Below are positions 43,452-54,673 of a stretch of DNA of 64,000 nucleotides, one piece after another. Within the stretch, counting starts at the first letter, position 1; the number at the start of each line of letters is the position of its first letter. The DNA is taken from contig OV050030.1 of assembly GCA_920105625.2 (NCBI GenBank), positions 209,916,325 through 209,980,324 of the forward strand. The letters run 5' to 3'. Position numbers and translations under genes: made by a program. Source of the stretch: Clusia tigrina (lineage: Eukaryota > Arthropoda > Insecta > Diptera > Clusiidae). The notes below the pieces were generated by a model. The model made no database searches, was not told the DNA's origin, and saw only the letters and a program-made list of their open reading frames with translations.

Positions 43452-43600
43452 GTTGAGCCAGGAGAGAGTGCCATCTATGTGCAGGGAGCTGAGCCAGGAG
43501 AGAGTGCAATCTATGTGAAGGGAGCTGAGCCAGGAGAGAGTGCAATGTATGTGCAGGGAGCTGAGTCAGGAGAGCGGTGCAGAGCAGGTGCCAATGCAGA
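43452..43600. repeat. 36-bp tandem repeat, about 3.7 units
   Basis: The unit is about GCTGAGCCAGGAGAGAGTGC plus AATCTATGTGCAGGGA. Because it is 36 bp it keeps a plus-strand frame open (GAEPGESAIYVK repeats). No surrounding gene supports coding use. Confidence 0.8.
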
Positions 43601-44189
43601 GCCTATACACAAGAGCAAGTATGAGCGGTGCCACAGGTACTCCAAGAGTCAATTTATGTAGACATATATTCGCAGAATATATGTGTTTCTATATATTTAT
43701 ATACATGTATATCTGTATGTGCTAGTAATGTTTTGTATTGTGCGTCCAATTATATTTTGTACACATGCATCGCATAATTCCCAGTAATCTGTTGAGCTCA
43801 GTTAAGTAGAAATAAAAAGTGTTTTTTTCATAAGCTTTTTCCACTTAAACAGATTGGGTTTTATTTCCATCGAATTGCTGTAAGTATTGTGATAGCTTCA
43901 TGTCGATTCGAAACAGAATATATGCATGAGGTACACTCCCGCTATTTTTGACAGTTAAATAATCATATTCTGGGTAATTTGGTAATTTGGGATGGACCGG
44001 CGCTTTGTTGGGATTTATCTCATGCTATATACAATTTTTTAAGCTTAAGAACAATCGGATAACCCCGTGGCTTTTTACTTAACTTTGACAATTGAAACAC
44101 TAGCGCTTTGTCGTATGTGAAATTTTTCGATATCGCTCCTTGCCCATTTGGCAGTCGAAAGGGCGGTTTGACTTGATTGACCTTTTAAG
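43601..44189. other. Spacer, nothing recognised
   Basis: AT-rich sequence with TATA/TGTA-rich runs near 43675-43720. No ORF, LTR or transposon end could be supported. Confidence 0.5.
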
Positions 44190-44753
44190 TTTCAATTTCA
44201 ATTTATTGTTTAAAGTTATACAATAAGACAAAGTCTTTTAATATATAACTATATATCAGTTATTAAAATAGATAAATTAAATTAAATTAGCAACTAATTA
44301 AATAGATAAATAAAAAAATTAATTAATCAAAAAGTAATAAATAATAAATAATTAATAAATGAATACAAGAAGAAATTAAAAGAATACTCACAGAAAAGAA
44401 CAATAAAAGAGATATTTGGTTTTTTACAAGGGTAAAATTAAAACAGCTCTATATCAGCTCTCAACAAAAGTATTGGAACACTAAATACTGAAACTCACTA
44501 ATCTCTGCCACGCCTCTCACAGCAGATTGCAGCGAATTCCAGATCCTGATGGTATTAATAAAAAAGTATCGAGTTGAATTAGCTTAGGCAAATTTAGGTA
44601 TTATCATGCACTGACTCCTTTTTGATTGGCTCTGCTGTTTCTCAAAGAGATAATTAGGTGTTCCCGTGATAATCAGCTTGTGAAGAAAAATACAATTTCT
44701 GATCCGTAAGGAGCTCTCAATACTGCATCCAAGAACACTTGTCTTCTAGGAAG

Positions 44754-46743
44754 TTATAAGGTCAAACCTACGTAATCCAAACACATATCGTATGGCATAG
44801 TTAAATACCTCCTAGTCTCGACAGGGGTAAACTCTGCTGACATCCGTATCTGTCTCAGCACAAAAACTTTATTCACTTTAGTATTTAGTTGATCAGTGCA
44901 AGTGAAAAAAGAATTAATATAGATGCCCAGACTACATGATCTTTCAATGAACTTCAACTGTGCACCACCCATAGATATTAAAGGAAATTTGTCCAATTCT
45001 ATTTTCTTCTTCGAGATTGGTAAAACATAGGACTTTAACGGATTTAGAAAAAGTCCATTTCTTTTTGACAATCAAATATAGAATTTAGATCTGCATTCAT
45101 TTTATGACTCAACTCATCAATAAAATTTCCATGCGCCGAGAAAGATAAATCTGTAGGTCATCAGCATATGCATGTATATTTACGTATTTTCACACCGAGA
45201 AAATATCATTTGTAAGATACTAATAGGTCTAAAATCACCTGGCTGCAATGCAGATGATTCCTTAGCTAATGGAATAACGATACCAACCTTCCAAATACTA
45301 GGAAAGCAAGAAGTCGTACAGCAATAATTAATAATGTGGGTTAACGGACTAAGAATAAATGGTAATTTAATCTTAAGAAACTTAACCGGCAAGCCATCCT
45401 CACCAATTGCATTTGACTTAGCCCTCATCAGACATCGCCCCACATCAGCCTCACAGACACAGCAGAACTGAAAAGTAGACGTGGCGGAACTAAACATTCC
45501 AAGAGCTGGTGAAGAAATCGAGCCACATGATCCCGGGGAAGCAAAGGCATCACACATAATACTAGGATCCAACTTGCAGACTGTACTATCACTACTACGT
45601 TGGAGTAGGTTCCTCAAAATCCTCCAAAGTAGTATGGTAGGAAGGGAACTTTTCAAATTGGAATTGTAAACAATTCTTTTAGATTGACGAAAAATAAAGA
45701 CAGTTTTTTTCGAGCAACCCTAAATAGATTCCAATTATCTACAGTAGGCTTATTTTTCCATTTAGCATGCAATTTATTTCGCTTCCTAATGACCAATTTA
45801 ACGTGCTTAGAGTACCATGGACAAGAACCATTCTCAATTGCCACTGAACGAATGTGGACATATTGATTAAAAATCCTGTCAATGCAACCAACAAACAAGT
45901 CCAACTTATCATCCACAGAGGTTTGACTCCAGCATTCATCCCAATGCACTCGACTCATCTCACAGAATAGGGATTCGTAATCAATAGCATTAAAGTCACG
46001 ATATGAAAAGAAATCCGGCAGAGCATCACGGCACAGTGTTATGTTTAAGGTACAAAAAATTAAATCATGACCGGAAATAAAAGAGATTTGATCAAAAAAA
46101 CAAATCAATGAGACATCAGATACCAGAAAGAAATCAAGCAAGCTAGTGTTGACAATATCGGGTTTACCACAGATAATCAAGAATCACACAGCAGATTCAC
46201 ATTGAAATCTCCACAAATCAAAAAGCGATCATAATCAGCCAAATTATTGGACAGCTCAGAAAAAACGGTTCAAGTTGACAAGGTCTATTATATACACAAG
46301 ATAGACAAATTTTGGTACCTCTATCATATATTTTAGCATTCTAAAACTCAATGTCACCCCATTAGACAAGCTTAACAACTCAACATTTAGGTAAGTTTTG
46401 CAACATATTGCTACTTATTAACTTCTAGTCTTTAATGTAATAACAAAACATCATCCCGAAACCATGTTTCTGAGACACATATAACATCCTCCAAGGAGCC
46501 CTCAAAAATATATCTCAAGGCATCCAAAACATCATCCCGAAACCTTTTTTCTGAAACACATATAACATCCAACAAGCAGCCCTCAAATATATATCTGAAG
46601 TAATCTAATTTCTCTGAATTCAGACTCCTTGCGTTAATATCCACAATATTGAGACAACAACACTGCCTGCACAATATATCAATAAGAACCTTATGATTTT
46701 TCATTAACACCATCCCCACTGTTACCGATACCACCCACAACAA
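44754..46743 (-). pseudogene. CR1-like ORF2: endonuclease and partial RT
   Basis: The endonuclease starts with INARSLNSEKLDYFRYIF and VICVSETWFRDDV, typical of this group. The segment is duplicated in tandem (46432-46600), giving two IFEG-VICVSE blocks. The frame 46180-45653 has the endonuclease end and the helical linker (WYSKHVKLVIRKRNKLHAKW). RT begins at 45656-45180 with FPSIWKVGIVIPLAKE and DFRPISIL, but motif A and the PQG motif are deleted and the sequence jumps to YADDLQIYLS near 45170. The thumb region follows to 44754. Confidence 0.72.
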
Positions 46744-46825
46744 GTGGAAGCCAGGCTTAGGACTGCAAGTTCAAGCTTTAAATAGTAAACCCTAACCATA
46801 AGCTTTATAAAAAACATTATAAAAA

Positions 46826-47741
46826 TTAACCAATAACCACATACATAATACACATAAAAATAATAGAAAGAAGAGATAATAAAGAATGAGAGAGAGAGAG
46901 CATACGAGCATACAAAAAGAATAAAAGAAAAACAACATTTAGATCAACTAGCAACTGATTAATTGCTCCTGTTGCGCCAACAAGTGAATCAACGGTCTCA
47001 ACTCTCGAAACTAGTTTCGCCTCCGAATTTCGATGCACTCGAACATATACCATACCTCGTACGGAGAACGCAGAAGCCAATAACCGTTGCCGCTTAAGCT
47101 TCGTTGCATACTGCATCACTACTCGATTGCTTTTGGTTAAGCTCTCATGAACAACGATCGGAGTTTGTCCACTTAAACCAATGTCAGAGAGCAAGAGATG
47201 ACTCCTTCGTTGAGCTGTTTGCAGTTTAACCAAAATCGGCACAGACGAACGCAGACGCAATACTTCTCGAATCCGCGGCGACTCACAATTAACTGATTGA
47301 CATATTTTACCAAATACATCATTAAGTCTATCATTTTCGGACTCAAGTACTCCATTTAAAATTATATCAGTTGAGACAGCATCACTTTCAAATTTTTCCA
47401 TTTTGGATTGGAGAGAATGCACAGTTGATTTCAGAGTCACAGCTTCCATGGCAGATCGCTCAATTGTAGCCACTTTCAGGTTAATCTCTCTAAACGCTCT
47501 CTTCATATTTGACAACTCAACAGCCTTTTCACTCATCTTCGAGTGATGACTCGATCTTATAGCTGTTTCACAAATCCGTTAAGCTTAGTAATAATGCTCT
47601 CTTCAAGCTTAACAAGCTGCTCATCCCAAGCAGTCAGCAAACCAGAGTCTGAGAGCCTCTCTGCACTTGCTTTTGTTGCAAATTAGGCGCCAAATTTTGC
47701 CTCTCTTTCCTTTGTGCTGCCTGTCTATTTGCCAAAGACAT
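46826..47741 (-). pseudogene. CR1-like ORF1 (coiled coil plus RRM-like domain)
   Basis: It starts MSLANRQAAQRKERQNLAPN at 47741 and breaks near 47545-47650. The frame 47536-46826 contains a coiled coil (MEAVTLKSTVHSLQSKMEKF) and a nucleic-acid-binding domain: IILNGVLESENDRLNDVFGK, ICQSVNC, VLRLRSSVPILVKL, AFSVRGMVYVRVH. The native end is probably around DSLVGATGAINQLLVDLN; the remaining residues read through untranslated sequence. It is the RNA chaperone type ORF1 of CR1/L2 LINEs. Confidence 0.7.
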
Positions 47742-47911
47742 TTTTAAAAACCAGTTTTGTGCAATTATTTCAGACTGTCCACGTAAAAAAAGAGAGCAAT
47801 TATAACGAACACCGATACTCTCCTACAGATTCAAAGTTGTTTGGCAAAATAACTAACCAAATATATCTGGTAACAGTTCAAAAGCCGCGGTAGCACAAAA
47901 AACTTACGTCT

Positions 47912-47990
47912 ACTCACTATGACTCATACTCAAATCTCCAAGTTTCTTAGTTGCTTTCCACAGTGAGTAGTCTGAATTTTCATTTGGTGC
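47912..47990 (-). pseudogene. Short Jockey ORF2 scrap
   Basis: The minus strand encodes DYSLWKATKKLGDL, the pre-RT motif of Jockey-type LINEs (compare LWKATKKLKQAS at about 25760). Only ~80 bp survive, between the tails of two other LINEs. Confidence 0.5.
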
Positions 47991-47992
47991 AG

Positions 47993-48012
47993 TAGGTAGG
48001 TAGGTAGGTAGG
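47993..48012 (-). repeat. (TAGG)n tail of the LOA-like LINE
   Basis: Five TAGG units on the plus strand ((CCTA)n in element orientation), 170 bp after the ORF2 stop. Confidence 0.6.
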
Positions 48013-48182
48013 AGTGGCCGCCCAGTTTGCCAAAAGCACACTTGAGCACACATAATGGCCCATTGTGATACCACGGTGTGGCGCCGTTCAAGCACTGACT
48101 AAAAAGGTTCCCATACTTGGGATGGTGATAGTCAGCGCAAGGACAGCGCAAGGACAGCGCCTGGAAAGGCACGACTCCCCCG

Positions 48183-51100
48183 TCATGTTTCAGGAAACCA
48201 TCCTGATATTTTGATGAACCTGGCTATGTCCCTAATATTAATGGATGACAGCTCTGTCAGGCTTGTAAGAAATGGGGCACCAAAGGTGCGAATTCTTCTT
48301 CTGCTCAAGGATGGGAAGTGGCATAAGAGGTGGAAAACCGTCTCGTCCTCCTCCTCGAAGCCACAGCCTCGGCAAAAGTCATTTGAGGGTAGGCCCAGTC
48401 TTTCTGCGTGCTGTCCCATTATGCAGTGGCCGGTCAAAACCGACACAGTTGTCGACAGTGATACGCGATCAAGTCGAAGAAGTTGATTGGTTCTGTTTTT
48501 GTCCATGCTTGCCCAAGTTAGTCTAGCCGTGTGGCAGGATTCCTCGTTAGCCCAGGATTTGTAGGCGTCAGCCAGATATTTCCGTTTGATTTCGAGCTTG
48601 GCTGTTGCCAGTGGAATGCCGATGTTTACAGAGGGGTGAATGTCGTGCATTAGCGTGCCTGCCTTGGCAAGCTCGTCCGCCTCGCAGTTTCCCGGGATTT
48701 CGCTGTGTCCGGGAACCCAGACTAGGTGCACCCGAGAGTAACTTGCGAGCTCATTTAAAGATGTTCGACATTCATGAACTAGTCTTGATGTGGCCGTGGA
48801 GCCAAAAAGAGATTTAATGGCGGCCTGGCTGTCTGAGAAGATAGATACGTCAACCGCGCCGATATCACTACTCAGCATCCATTTGGCTGCGTGGTAAATG
48901 GCCATGACCTCAGCTTGAAAAACGCTGCAATGGTCTGGGAGACGTAGGGAGATGTTTAAGTCCAGCTTGTCGGAATAAATACCGCTGCCGACTCTACCTC
49001 CAGGCTTGGAACCGTCGGTGTAGATTTCGACTGTTTCACCGACGATTCGGTTTTCTGAGGTCCAGTCGCTTCGACTTGGAATAGTGAGGTCGAATTCCCT
49101 GTTCAAATCGGGATAGACCGACATATAATCGATAAAGTTGGGGACAGGTGGATCCTGATTCAGAATTGAAGCATGGCCTGTCAGGGTTATGCGCCAGTGC
49201 GAAAGAGCATTAAGTCTAATCGCTGTCAGCTTGGCTTGTTGCTTAACCAGGATCCCCGAGGGGAGCCAGTGCAGCATGGCAAAGAGGGCTTTCGTAGGTG
49301 TGCTGCGAAGAGCGCCAGTGATCAGTAGAGCAATGGATCTTCTGATTTTATCAATGGGTTTGATATTACAGGCTTTTTCAAGAGCTTGCCACCAGAAGAC
49401 CGACCCGTATAACAGGTTTGGTTCAACGATGGCCGTGTAGAGCCAGAGCACGACTCGAGGACGAAGTCCCCATCGTGCACCACCTGCTCTTTTACAGCAG
49501 TATATAGCGCATGTTGCCTTACGTGCCCTCTCAGCTAGATTGGCTTTCCAATTAAGCTTTGGGTTGAGAATCAGGCCTAAGTACTTAACGTGTGTGCTCA
49601 AAGAGAGCGGAGTGCCGTTTAGACTAGGCATTGTAAACTTTGGAATTTTGTACTTCCTAGTGAAAAGCATAGTCTCTGTTTTGGATGGGTTAACCCCAAG
49701 TTCGAATTCGCGACACCAGTTCGACACAATAGAGTGTGAATAGTTAAGTTTTTCGGAAAGTGTTTGGGGGAATTTGCAGGATGCCGCGATTGCTATGTCG
49801 TCCGCATAGCCTATCACTTTACATCCAGTAGATTCCAATCTCACCAGTAGTGTGTTAACTGCCAGGCTCCAGAGGAGGGGTGATAAAACACCCCCTTGTG
49901 GCGTGCTCCTGTTAACCACCCTCCTGGATTGGGCACTGCCGATCGTGGAAGTGATGATCCTAGATTTTAGTAGAAGCTCTATAAATTTAAGAAGACCTGA
50001 ATTCAGGTTAAGGTTATAGAGTGCGGAAATGACAGCGTTGGGGCATACATTGTTGAATGCTCCCTCGATGTCCAGAAATATGGCAAGTGTGAATTCCTTG
50101 TACGCCAAGGATTTGTCAACTTGAGAAATGAGAGAATGAAGTGCTGTTTCAACCGATTTGCCTTTAGAGTAAGCGTGTTGAGATACAGAGAGAAGAGAAG
50201 GGTTGATCGATGTCCTGATATGTAGGTCAAGAGCTCTTTCTAGAACCTTAAGAAGAAAGGATGTTAGACTTATGGGTCTGTAATCCTTAGGTTTGGTGTG
50301 CGAGGCCTTCCCAACTTTTGGTATGAAGACGACCCGAGCCGTACGCCAGCGTAAGGGAATGTATTGCAATCTGAGGCTTGCATTATATATTTGAAGCAGC
50401 CATGGAAGGATAATCTCTTCCCCATTTTGGATATCGGCAGGAATGATGCCGTCCGGTCCGGGGGACTTGTATGGCTTAAAGGTTTGAATGGACCATTCAA
50501 GGTGACTTTTTGTCACTTGGAATGTGGGGAGGGTATCATGCGAAACCTGCTCCACCTGGTAGAGTGCTTGATCCGCTGAGGCTAAACTCCCTGGGAAGTG
50601 GGTGTCTAGCAGGATATCAAGGGTTTCGGCGCTTGAGTGAGTCCAGCTGCCATCTGGTTTTTGGATACAGTCAAGGGCTTTGTTAGAGGAGTGGAGAATT
50701 TTACGAAGACGGCTAGCCTCGGACGTCGATTCAATGCTTTCGCAAAATTCCCTCCATGACGCTCGTTTCCCTCGCCTAATGGCGTATTTCAACTCTTTTT
50801 GTTTATTTTTGAAAGGGGCCCACTCAGCTGTAACTTTAGCTTTGTTGAAAAGCATTCTACAAGTTTTGCGAAGACTTGCAATTTCCGAGTTCCACCACGG
50901 AGGTTTAAGTTTGCCCCGTGGTTCGGGAGTGATGCAAGAAATATGAGTCGCTTTTTTAAAAGCTGTGGACAGATCGTCGACCGCCCGATCAATGTCGGGA
51001 CAGTTGTGGATAATAGGGGGAGTCGTTGCTAAGCATGACCCCAGTTTGAGCCGGAAAAGAGGCCAGTTCGTGTTTTTTCTATTGACAGGTTTAAGAGATT

Positions 51101-51785
51101 CTGTATTGCCTGTAGTCTCCCTCAAGTCAATGTCAAAGGCGATATAGCAGTGGTCCGAAAAGGAGCATTCCTGTGAGACGAACCAATTGCTTATCATGTT
51201 CGAGTAGTTATCGCTGACGAGGGTGATGTCAAGCACTTCCTTCCTTACGGATGTAAGGAAGGTCGGCTCATTTCCCCGGTTAGCAATGCCTAAGTTATTT
51301 GAAATGATAAAGTCGAAAAGACACTCACCTCGATCATTTGTGCCGGAGCTGCCCCATATTTCGTGATGGGCATTGGCATCGGCGCCGATAATTACCGGAA
51401 TCTGTTTCTGGTGGGCTACAGCAACCATTTGCTTCAGTATGTTTAGTGGCGGGGAGTCGCCATAGTCATGAGCCATGTAGTTCGAGGAGATCCAGAAAGT
51501 CCGTGGACCCATTTCAATGACCATGGCAACATTGTCTTTGTCACTGAATCTAGGGAGTAAAAGAGCGTTAACGCTGTTTTTTACCAGAATGCAGGATCTT
51601 GGTTTACCTTGATCCTCGATATATACCATACGATATCCGTATGCATTGAGTCCAAAAACCCGGTCATTTATGACCCAAAGTTCTTGGACGAGAATGAGCT
51701 CCTCCCCTATATCCGAGAGGCGGAGAAGCAGGGCTGCCGAGGCAGTTTTCGAATGCTGAAGGTTAATCTGTAGTACCTTCAGCAT
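48183..51785 (-). CDS. Intact LINE ORF2: endonuclease, reverse transcriptase, RNase H
   Basis: 1200 residues without a stop. The AP-type endonuclease covers 1-225: QINLQHSKTAS at 6-16, catalytic Glu35 in VQELWV, GADANAH 134-140 and SDH 210-212. The RT covers about 440-740: FIPKVGKASH at 487, motif A LDIEGAF 571-577, PQGGVLSPLLW 629-639 and YADD 660-663. The RNase H covers about 918-1045: TDGSK 923-927, Glu959, SDSQAA 984-989 and WVPGHSEIPGNCEADELA from 1023. A zinc knuckle C1138-x2-C-x10-H-x2-C1155 follows. All expected catalytic residues are present. The start lies inside the ORF1 end. Confidence 0.95.
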   Translation of the reverse strand: MLKVLQINLQHSKTASAALLLRLSDIGEELILVQELWVINDRVFGLNAYGYRMVYIEDQGKPRSCILVKNSVNALLLPRFSDKDNVAMVIEMGPRTFWISSNYMAHDYGDSPPLNILKQMVAVAHQKQIPVIIGADANAHHEIWGSSGTNDRGECLFDFIISNNLGIANRGNEPTFLTSVRKEVLDITLVSDNYSNMISNWFVSQECSFSDHCYIAFDIDLRETTGNTESLKPVNRKNTNWPLFRLKLGSCLATTPPIIHNCPDIDRAVDDLSTAFKKATHISCITPEPRGKLKPPWWNSEIASLRKTCRMLFNKAKVTAEWAPFKNKQKELKYAIRRGKRASWREFCESIESTSEASRLRKILHSSNKALDCIQKPDGSWTHSSAETLDILLDTHFPGSLASADQALYQVEQVSHDTLPTFQVTKSHLEWSIQTFKPYKSPGPDGIIPADIQNGEEIILPWLLQIYNASLRLQYIPLRWRTARVVFIPKVGKASHTKPKDYRPISLTSFLLKVLERALDLHIRTSINPSLLSVSQHAYSKGKSVETALHSLISQVDKSLAYKEFTLAIFLDIEGAFNNVCPNAVISALYNLNLNSGLLKFIELLLKSRIITSTIGSAQSRRVVNRSTPQGGVLSPLLWSLAVNTLLVRLESTGCKVIGYADDIAIAASCKFPQTLSEKLNYSHSIVSNWCREFELGVNPSKTETMLFTRKYKIPKFTMPSLNGTPLSLSTHVKYLGLILNPKLNWKANLAERARKATCAIYCCKRAGGARWGLRPRVVLWLYTAIVEPNLLYGSVFWWQALEKACNIKPIDKIRRSIALLITGALRSTPTKALFAMLHWLPSGILVKQQAKLTAIRLNALSHWRITLTGHASILNQDPPVPNFIDYMSVYPDLNREFDLTIPSRSDWTSENRIVGETVEIYTDGSKPGGRVGSGIYSDKLDLNISLRLPDHCSVFQAEVMAIYHAAKWMLSSDIGAVDVSIFSDSQAAIKSLFGSTATSRLVHECRTSLNELASYSRVHLVWVPGHSEIPGNCEADELAKAGTLMHDIHPSVNIGIPLATAKLEIKRKYLADAYKSWANEESCHTARLTWASMDKNRTNQLLRLDRVSLSTTVSVLTGHCIMGQHAERLGLPSNDFCRGCGFEEEDETVFHLLCHFPSLSRRRIRTFGAPFLTSLTELSSINIRDIARFIKISGWFPET

Positions 51786-53257
51786 TGTCTGGAAGAGCGA
51801 TTATAGTGGAATTCAACTCCTCCTCTTCGGACATTGGAGAGATGTATCCACCAGCCGCCTCCGTATCCATGTGGTCGAAGAATTCTCCGACCAGTTCGGA
51901 AGTTGAGAAGCGGTTGCTTCTGGTTGTAACGGAGCACATACTCTCATTGTCACTACCCGACAAAGGGGTGAGAGCCGGGCCCGAGCAGCTAGGCTCTTTG
52001 GCAGTGGCTTGTGGGACAGCACCAGCTGGGGGAGGCTGTTGGGGGGCTTGGGCATCGCATTTGTAGATGCGGAGAGTGATGGCTCCAAAGCCATAATTAA
52101 TCACCCCCTCGCGGGAGTTGATGGGAACAAGGGATTGCTCGTTCAAAATGATGGTGACCTCACGCAAAGTGCCTTTGGGGTCACCAACTTTCGCGACCTT
52201 CCAGCCATCGGTGGGAAGATCGGTGTTGCTGAGCTTGAGGATCTTTAAGATTGCCTCGGGCTCAGAGGGCTCGGCAGGAAGCCATGTTTTGGAGCGAGGG
52301 CGTTGGGGAACCTGGTCCAAAGGTACCGCGTTGAGCTGTGCACCGGCCATATCTCACCTACCCTATTGATCGCTACCTTGTATAGATCCGCCGAGCGTTG
52401 GTCCGAGCAAGACATGATCTTAATAAGTCCTACCACCCTGCGTCACGGCAGCTGGGTGAAGGACCAGGGTTGAGGGACATAACCTCAACGAAAATTGGTA
52501 ACAGTGCCATTTCGACCTGTCTCCAATTGGCAGGAGTAATGGTCCCATCGGCATTGGCAGAGTCGACCACAGCCCATGTGAGGCTCTCTTTCACAATCTC
52601 ACTAAGCGGTTTGGAGAGCTTAGGCTTGGGAGTAGCCAGCCTTACGCGCTTAGGGATGCTTTGGGTGGATTGGCCCGGGCGATCGGCTGATCTCTGCCTC
52701 TTGGGGTTACCGGCTGCTTGTGCAGTGGAGGAGTGGACACGCACATCAGCGTGTGCTTTTGCCCACTCAAGCTTGCCCTTGTCGTATTCTGACAGTTGAG
52801 ATGGTTCTGAAGCGTTGAGCCTCGTCAAAATACGGTAAGCCGCTCTACGCGTCGTGTACGCCCCTGTACTCGGGTTCACGTTGGTAGGTGCACCTGAAGG
52901 AGGAGCGGTACGAGGAGCAGTTACCATCGACTTGTGAGGCAATATCGAGGCGTTTGCTGAAGAGGGCTTAGGCGGAGCGACTGCTGCTGGTTTGTGAGTC
53001 AATACCCTAGCAGCCGCTGAAGAGCCTGGGGACAGCGAAGAGCTCTTGCGTGGCTTATTAGCCGAAGCTGTGGTGCTTGTTGAAGGGGCAGTGCTTATGC
53101 TGCTTGTCTTCGAACCAAGGGCGGGGGTGTTGCTGGTGGGCATTTGCCTAGCCAGGGTTTTGCGCGTCCCTGAGGGGATATGCGCGGAAATTTTGTTTGT
53201 GTTAGTGTTTATGTTTTTATTTTTTGTTGTGTCCATGCAATAAGGGTCCCCACTCAA
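51763..53257 (-). pseudogene. LINE ORF1 with DUF4780-like domain, two frameshifts
   Basis: The frame 53257-52430 has a Thr/Ser/Pro-rich N-terminus and then SEIVKESLTWAVVDSANADG and EVMSLNPGPSPSCRDAGW. A frameshift at about 52428 moves to the frame with SCSDQRSADLYKVAINRVGE and IWPVH; another near 52340 moves to RSKTWLPAEPSEPEAILKIL, VTIILNEQSLVPINSREGV and YGFGAITLRIYK. It ends ALPDNAEGTTD at 51763. The domain is typical of ORF1 of LOA/I-type LINEs. Repairing two indels would be needed for function, in contrast to the clean ORF2. Confidence 0.8.
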
Positions 53258-53509
53258 AGCCGCTATCTCAGTCCGAACGTGTGGTCACTAAATATGGTCC
53301 CATGGTTATCTGTGCACGCAGGGAGGCCATGCGAGGGTTGGCACAAGCCCTTATGGGGTCAAGTGCTCAGAGCCAGACCAGTGCTAATCGGGAGTTCCAG
53401 TATTCTCCAGTTGCAGTATTCTCCAAGAAATTTTAAAATGCCTTTTCACCACGTTCTTTTTGGACAAATCTTAATTTAGTAGATTTTGCTAAGAGTTGTT
53501 TGTATGTTG

Positions 53510-54376
53510 GAGGTCTATGTTCTTGCCAGAGTCGTCTGAGTTTCCTTTTGCTAGCATTACCGAAGTGATTTGTCTTGGAATTTTTTATACGTTTAGATTC
53601 AGCCAGTTAACGGACACAGTAAGTAAGTTTGCAAAATTTTTTGTAGCTACTTCTATATCTTCCTCATTTTTTAAAGGAGTTATGTGCGAGCTTATGTACT
53701 TACGATCGTTTAACCAGTTGATATTCTTTTTGCTGTGGCTTTCCACAATGGAGGTGCATTTTGTTGGGTTAAAATGGATTCTAATCAATGTTGGTGTGTG
53801 ATCAGACGATGATGAAGATTTGGTTTTGCTTAAGATATTTGGATACGCCGAAGTCGATTATATACGGAATTTTTTGTCGATATGTTAGTTAAGTAGATAT
53901 CACGTCCAATCCCATGTTTGCCACAACAGACTGTTGTTTTCTGCCTCTCGCCGTGATCAGCCTAGATCCCCAGTGTGTATGTTTCGCGTGGAAATTGCCT
54001 GCTACTAAGAATCTAAGAATCTAAGAGAATTAAAAAATTCTTTGTAATTTTGTTCCATAATAGTTAAATTTGGTGGCAATATATGACGGCAATTGTTATG
54101 TTGCCCACAAATTCTTCTAAGCAGATAAATATGCTTTGTACATAGTCCTTCACTAACATCTTCTAGAACGTGGTGTTTAATATTGCTCTTAATAAGAATT
54201 CCAGTTCCCCCACAAGCTTTTACTCTGGGATGGATTCTGTAAGAGTTCTTATGGGTCAGATGCGCCTCGGAGAACAGCATTATGTCTATCTGATTTCTTT
54301 TGAGAAAGCTTTCGATTTCCAATTTGTATTGGCGTAGGCCGTTTGCATTCCAGTGGTAAAATTTGATGGTACTCAT
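53510..54376 (-). pseudogene. Jockey-type endonuclease fragment
   Basis: It starts MSTIKFYHWNANGLRQYKLE with catalytic-Glu motif LFSEAHLTHKNSY and KACGGTGILIKSNIKHHVLE. After several frame changes come traces of GNFHAKHTHWGSR near 53985 and RIHFNPTKCTSIVESHSKKN at 53788-53720. RT is absent, and the plus-strand RT scrap next to it is in the opposite orientation. Confidence 0.75.
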
Positions 54377-54433
54377 GGTTTCGACAGGAGCGCTTGCATT
54401 AGCAGTGATTGATTTCTCATAATTTCTTACATC

Positions 54434-54640
54434 ATGGTTTACATTCCAGATGAAGTAACTATGTTCAACAAGCCAGGAAAGCCAGCGTACGGTCTAACAT
54501 CATATCGGCCTATATCTGTACTCCCCATAATTTCAAAACTTATAGAAAGGGTTCTTGCTAAACGTCTCAACCACATAATTGAGCAGCAATTTCGTTTCCG
54601 CACGAAACATTCAGCCTTTGAAAACGCCTACGAAGAAAAA
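54434..54640 (+). pseudogene. Jockey-type RT scrap
   Basis: The frame encodes MFNKPGKPAYGLTSYRPISV and LPIISKLIERVLAKRLNHII, the N-terminal RT block of Jockey LINEs, then a small deletion and FRFRTKHSAFE. It is cut at about 54640. Confidence 0.7.
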
Positions 54641-54673
54641 AAGGTATGTTCCCCTCGTCATGATCCCATGATG

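Larger units (their letters stand above)
44190..47741 (-). mobile_element. CR1-like LINE with internal deletions
   Basis: ORF1 (47741-46826) and ORF2 remnants (46743-44754) run leftward to a 3' tail at about 44192, where the minus strand reads AAATTGAAATTGAAA. Short tandem repeats of this kind, in place of poly(A), end CR1/L2-group LINEs. The RT core is missing. Confidence 0.68.
47993..53500 (-). mobile_element. LOA-like LINE with intact ORF2
   Basis: ORF1 (53257-51763, two frameshifts) and ORF2 (51785-48183, fully open) overlap by 23 nt. The 3' untranslated region of ~170 bp ends in (CCTA)5 on the minus strand (47993-48012), a plausible non-poly(A) 3' tail. About 240 bp upstream of ORF1 are probably 5' untranslated. 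Confidence 0.85.

Noticed and set aside
43452..43600. CRISPR-like array of regularly spaced repeats
   Set aside because: The 36-bp units are contiguous, with no unique spacers, in a eukaryotic context.
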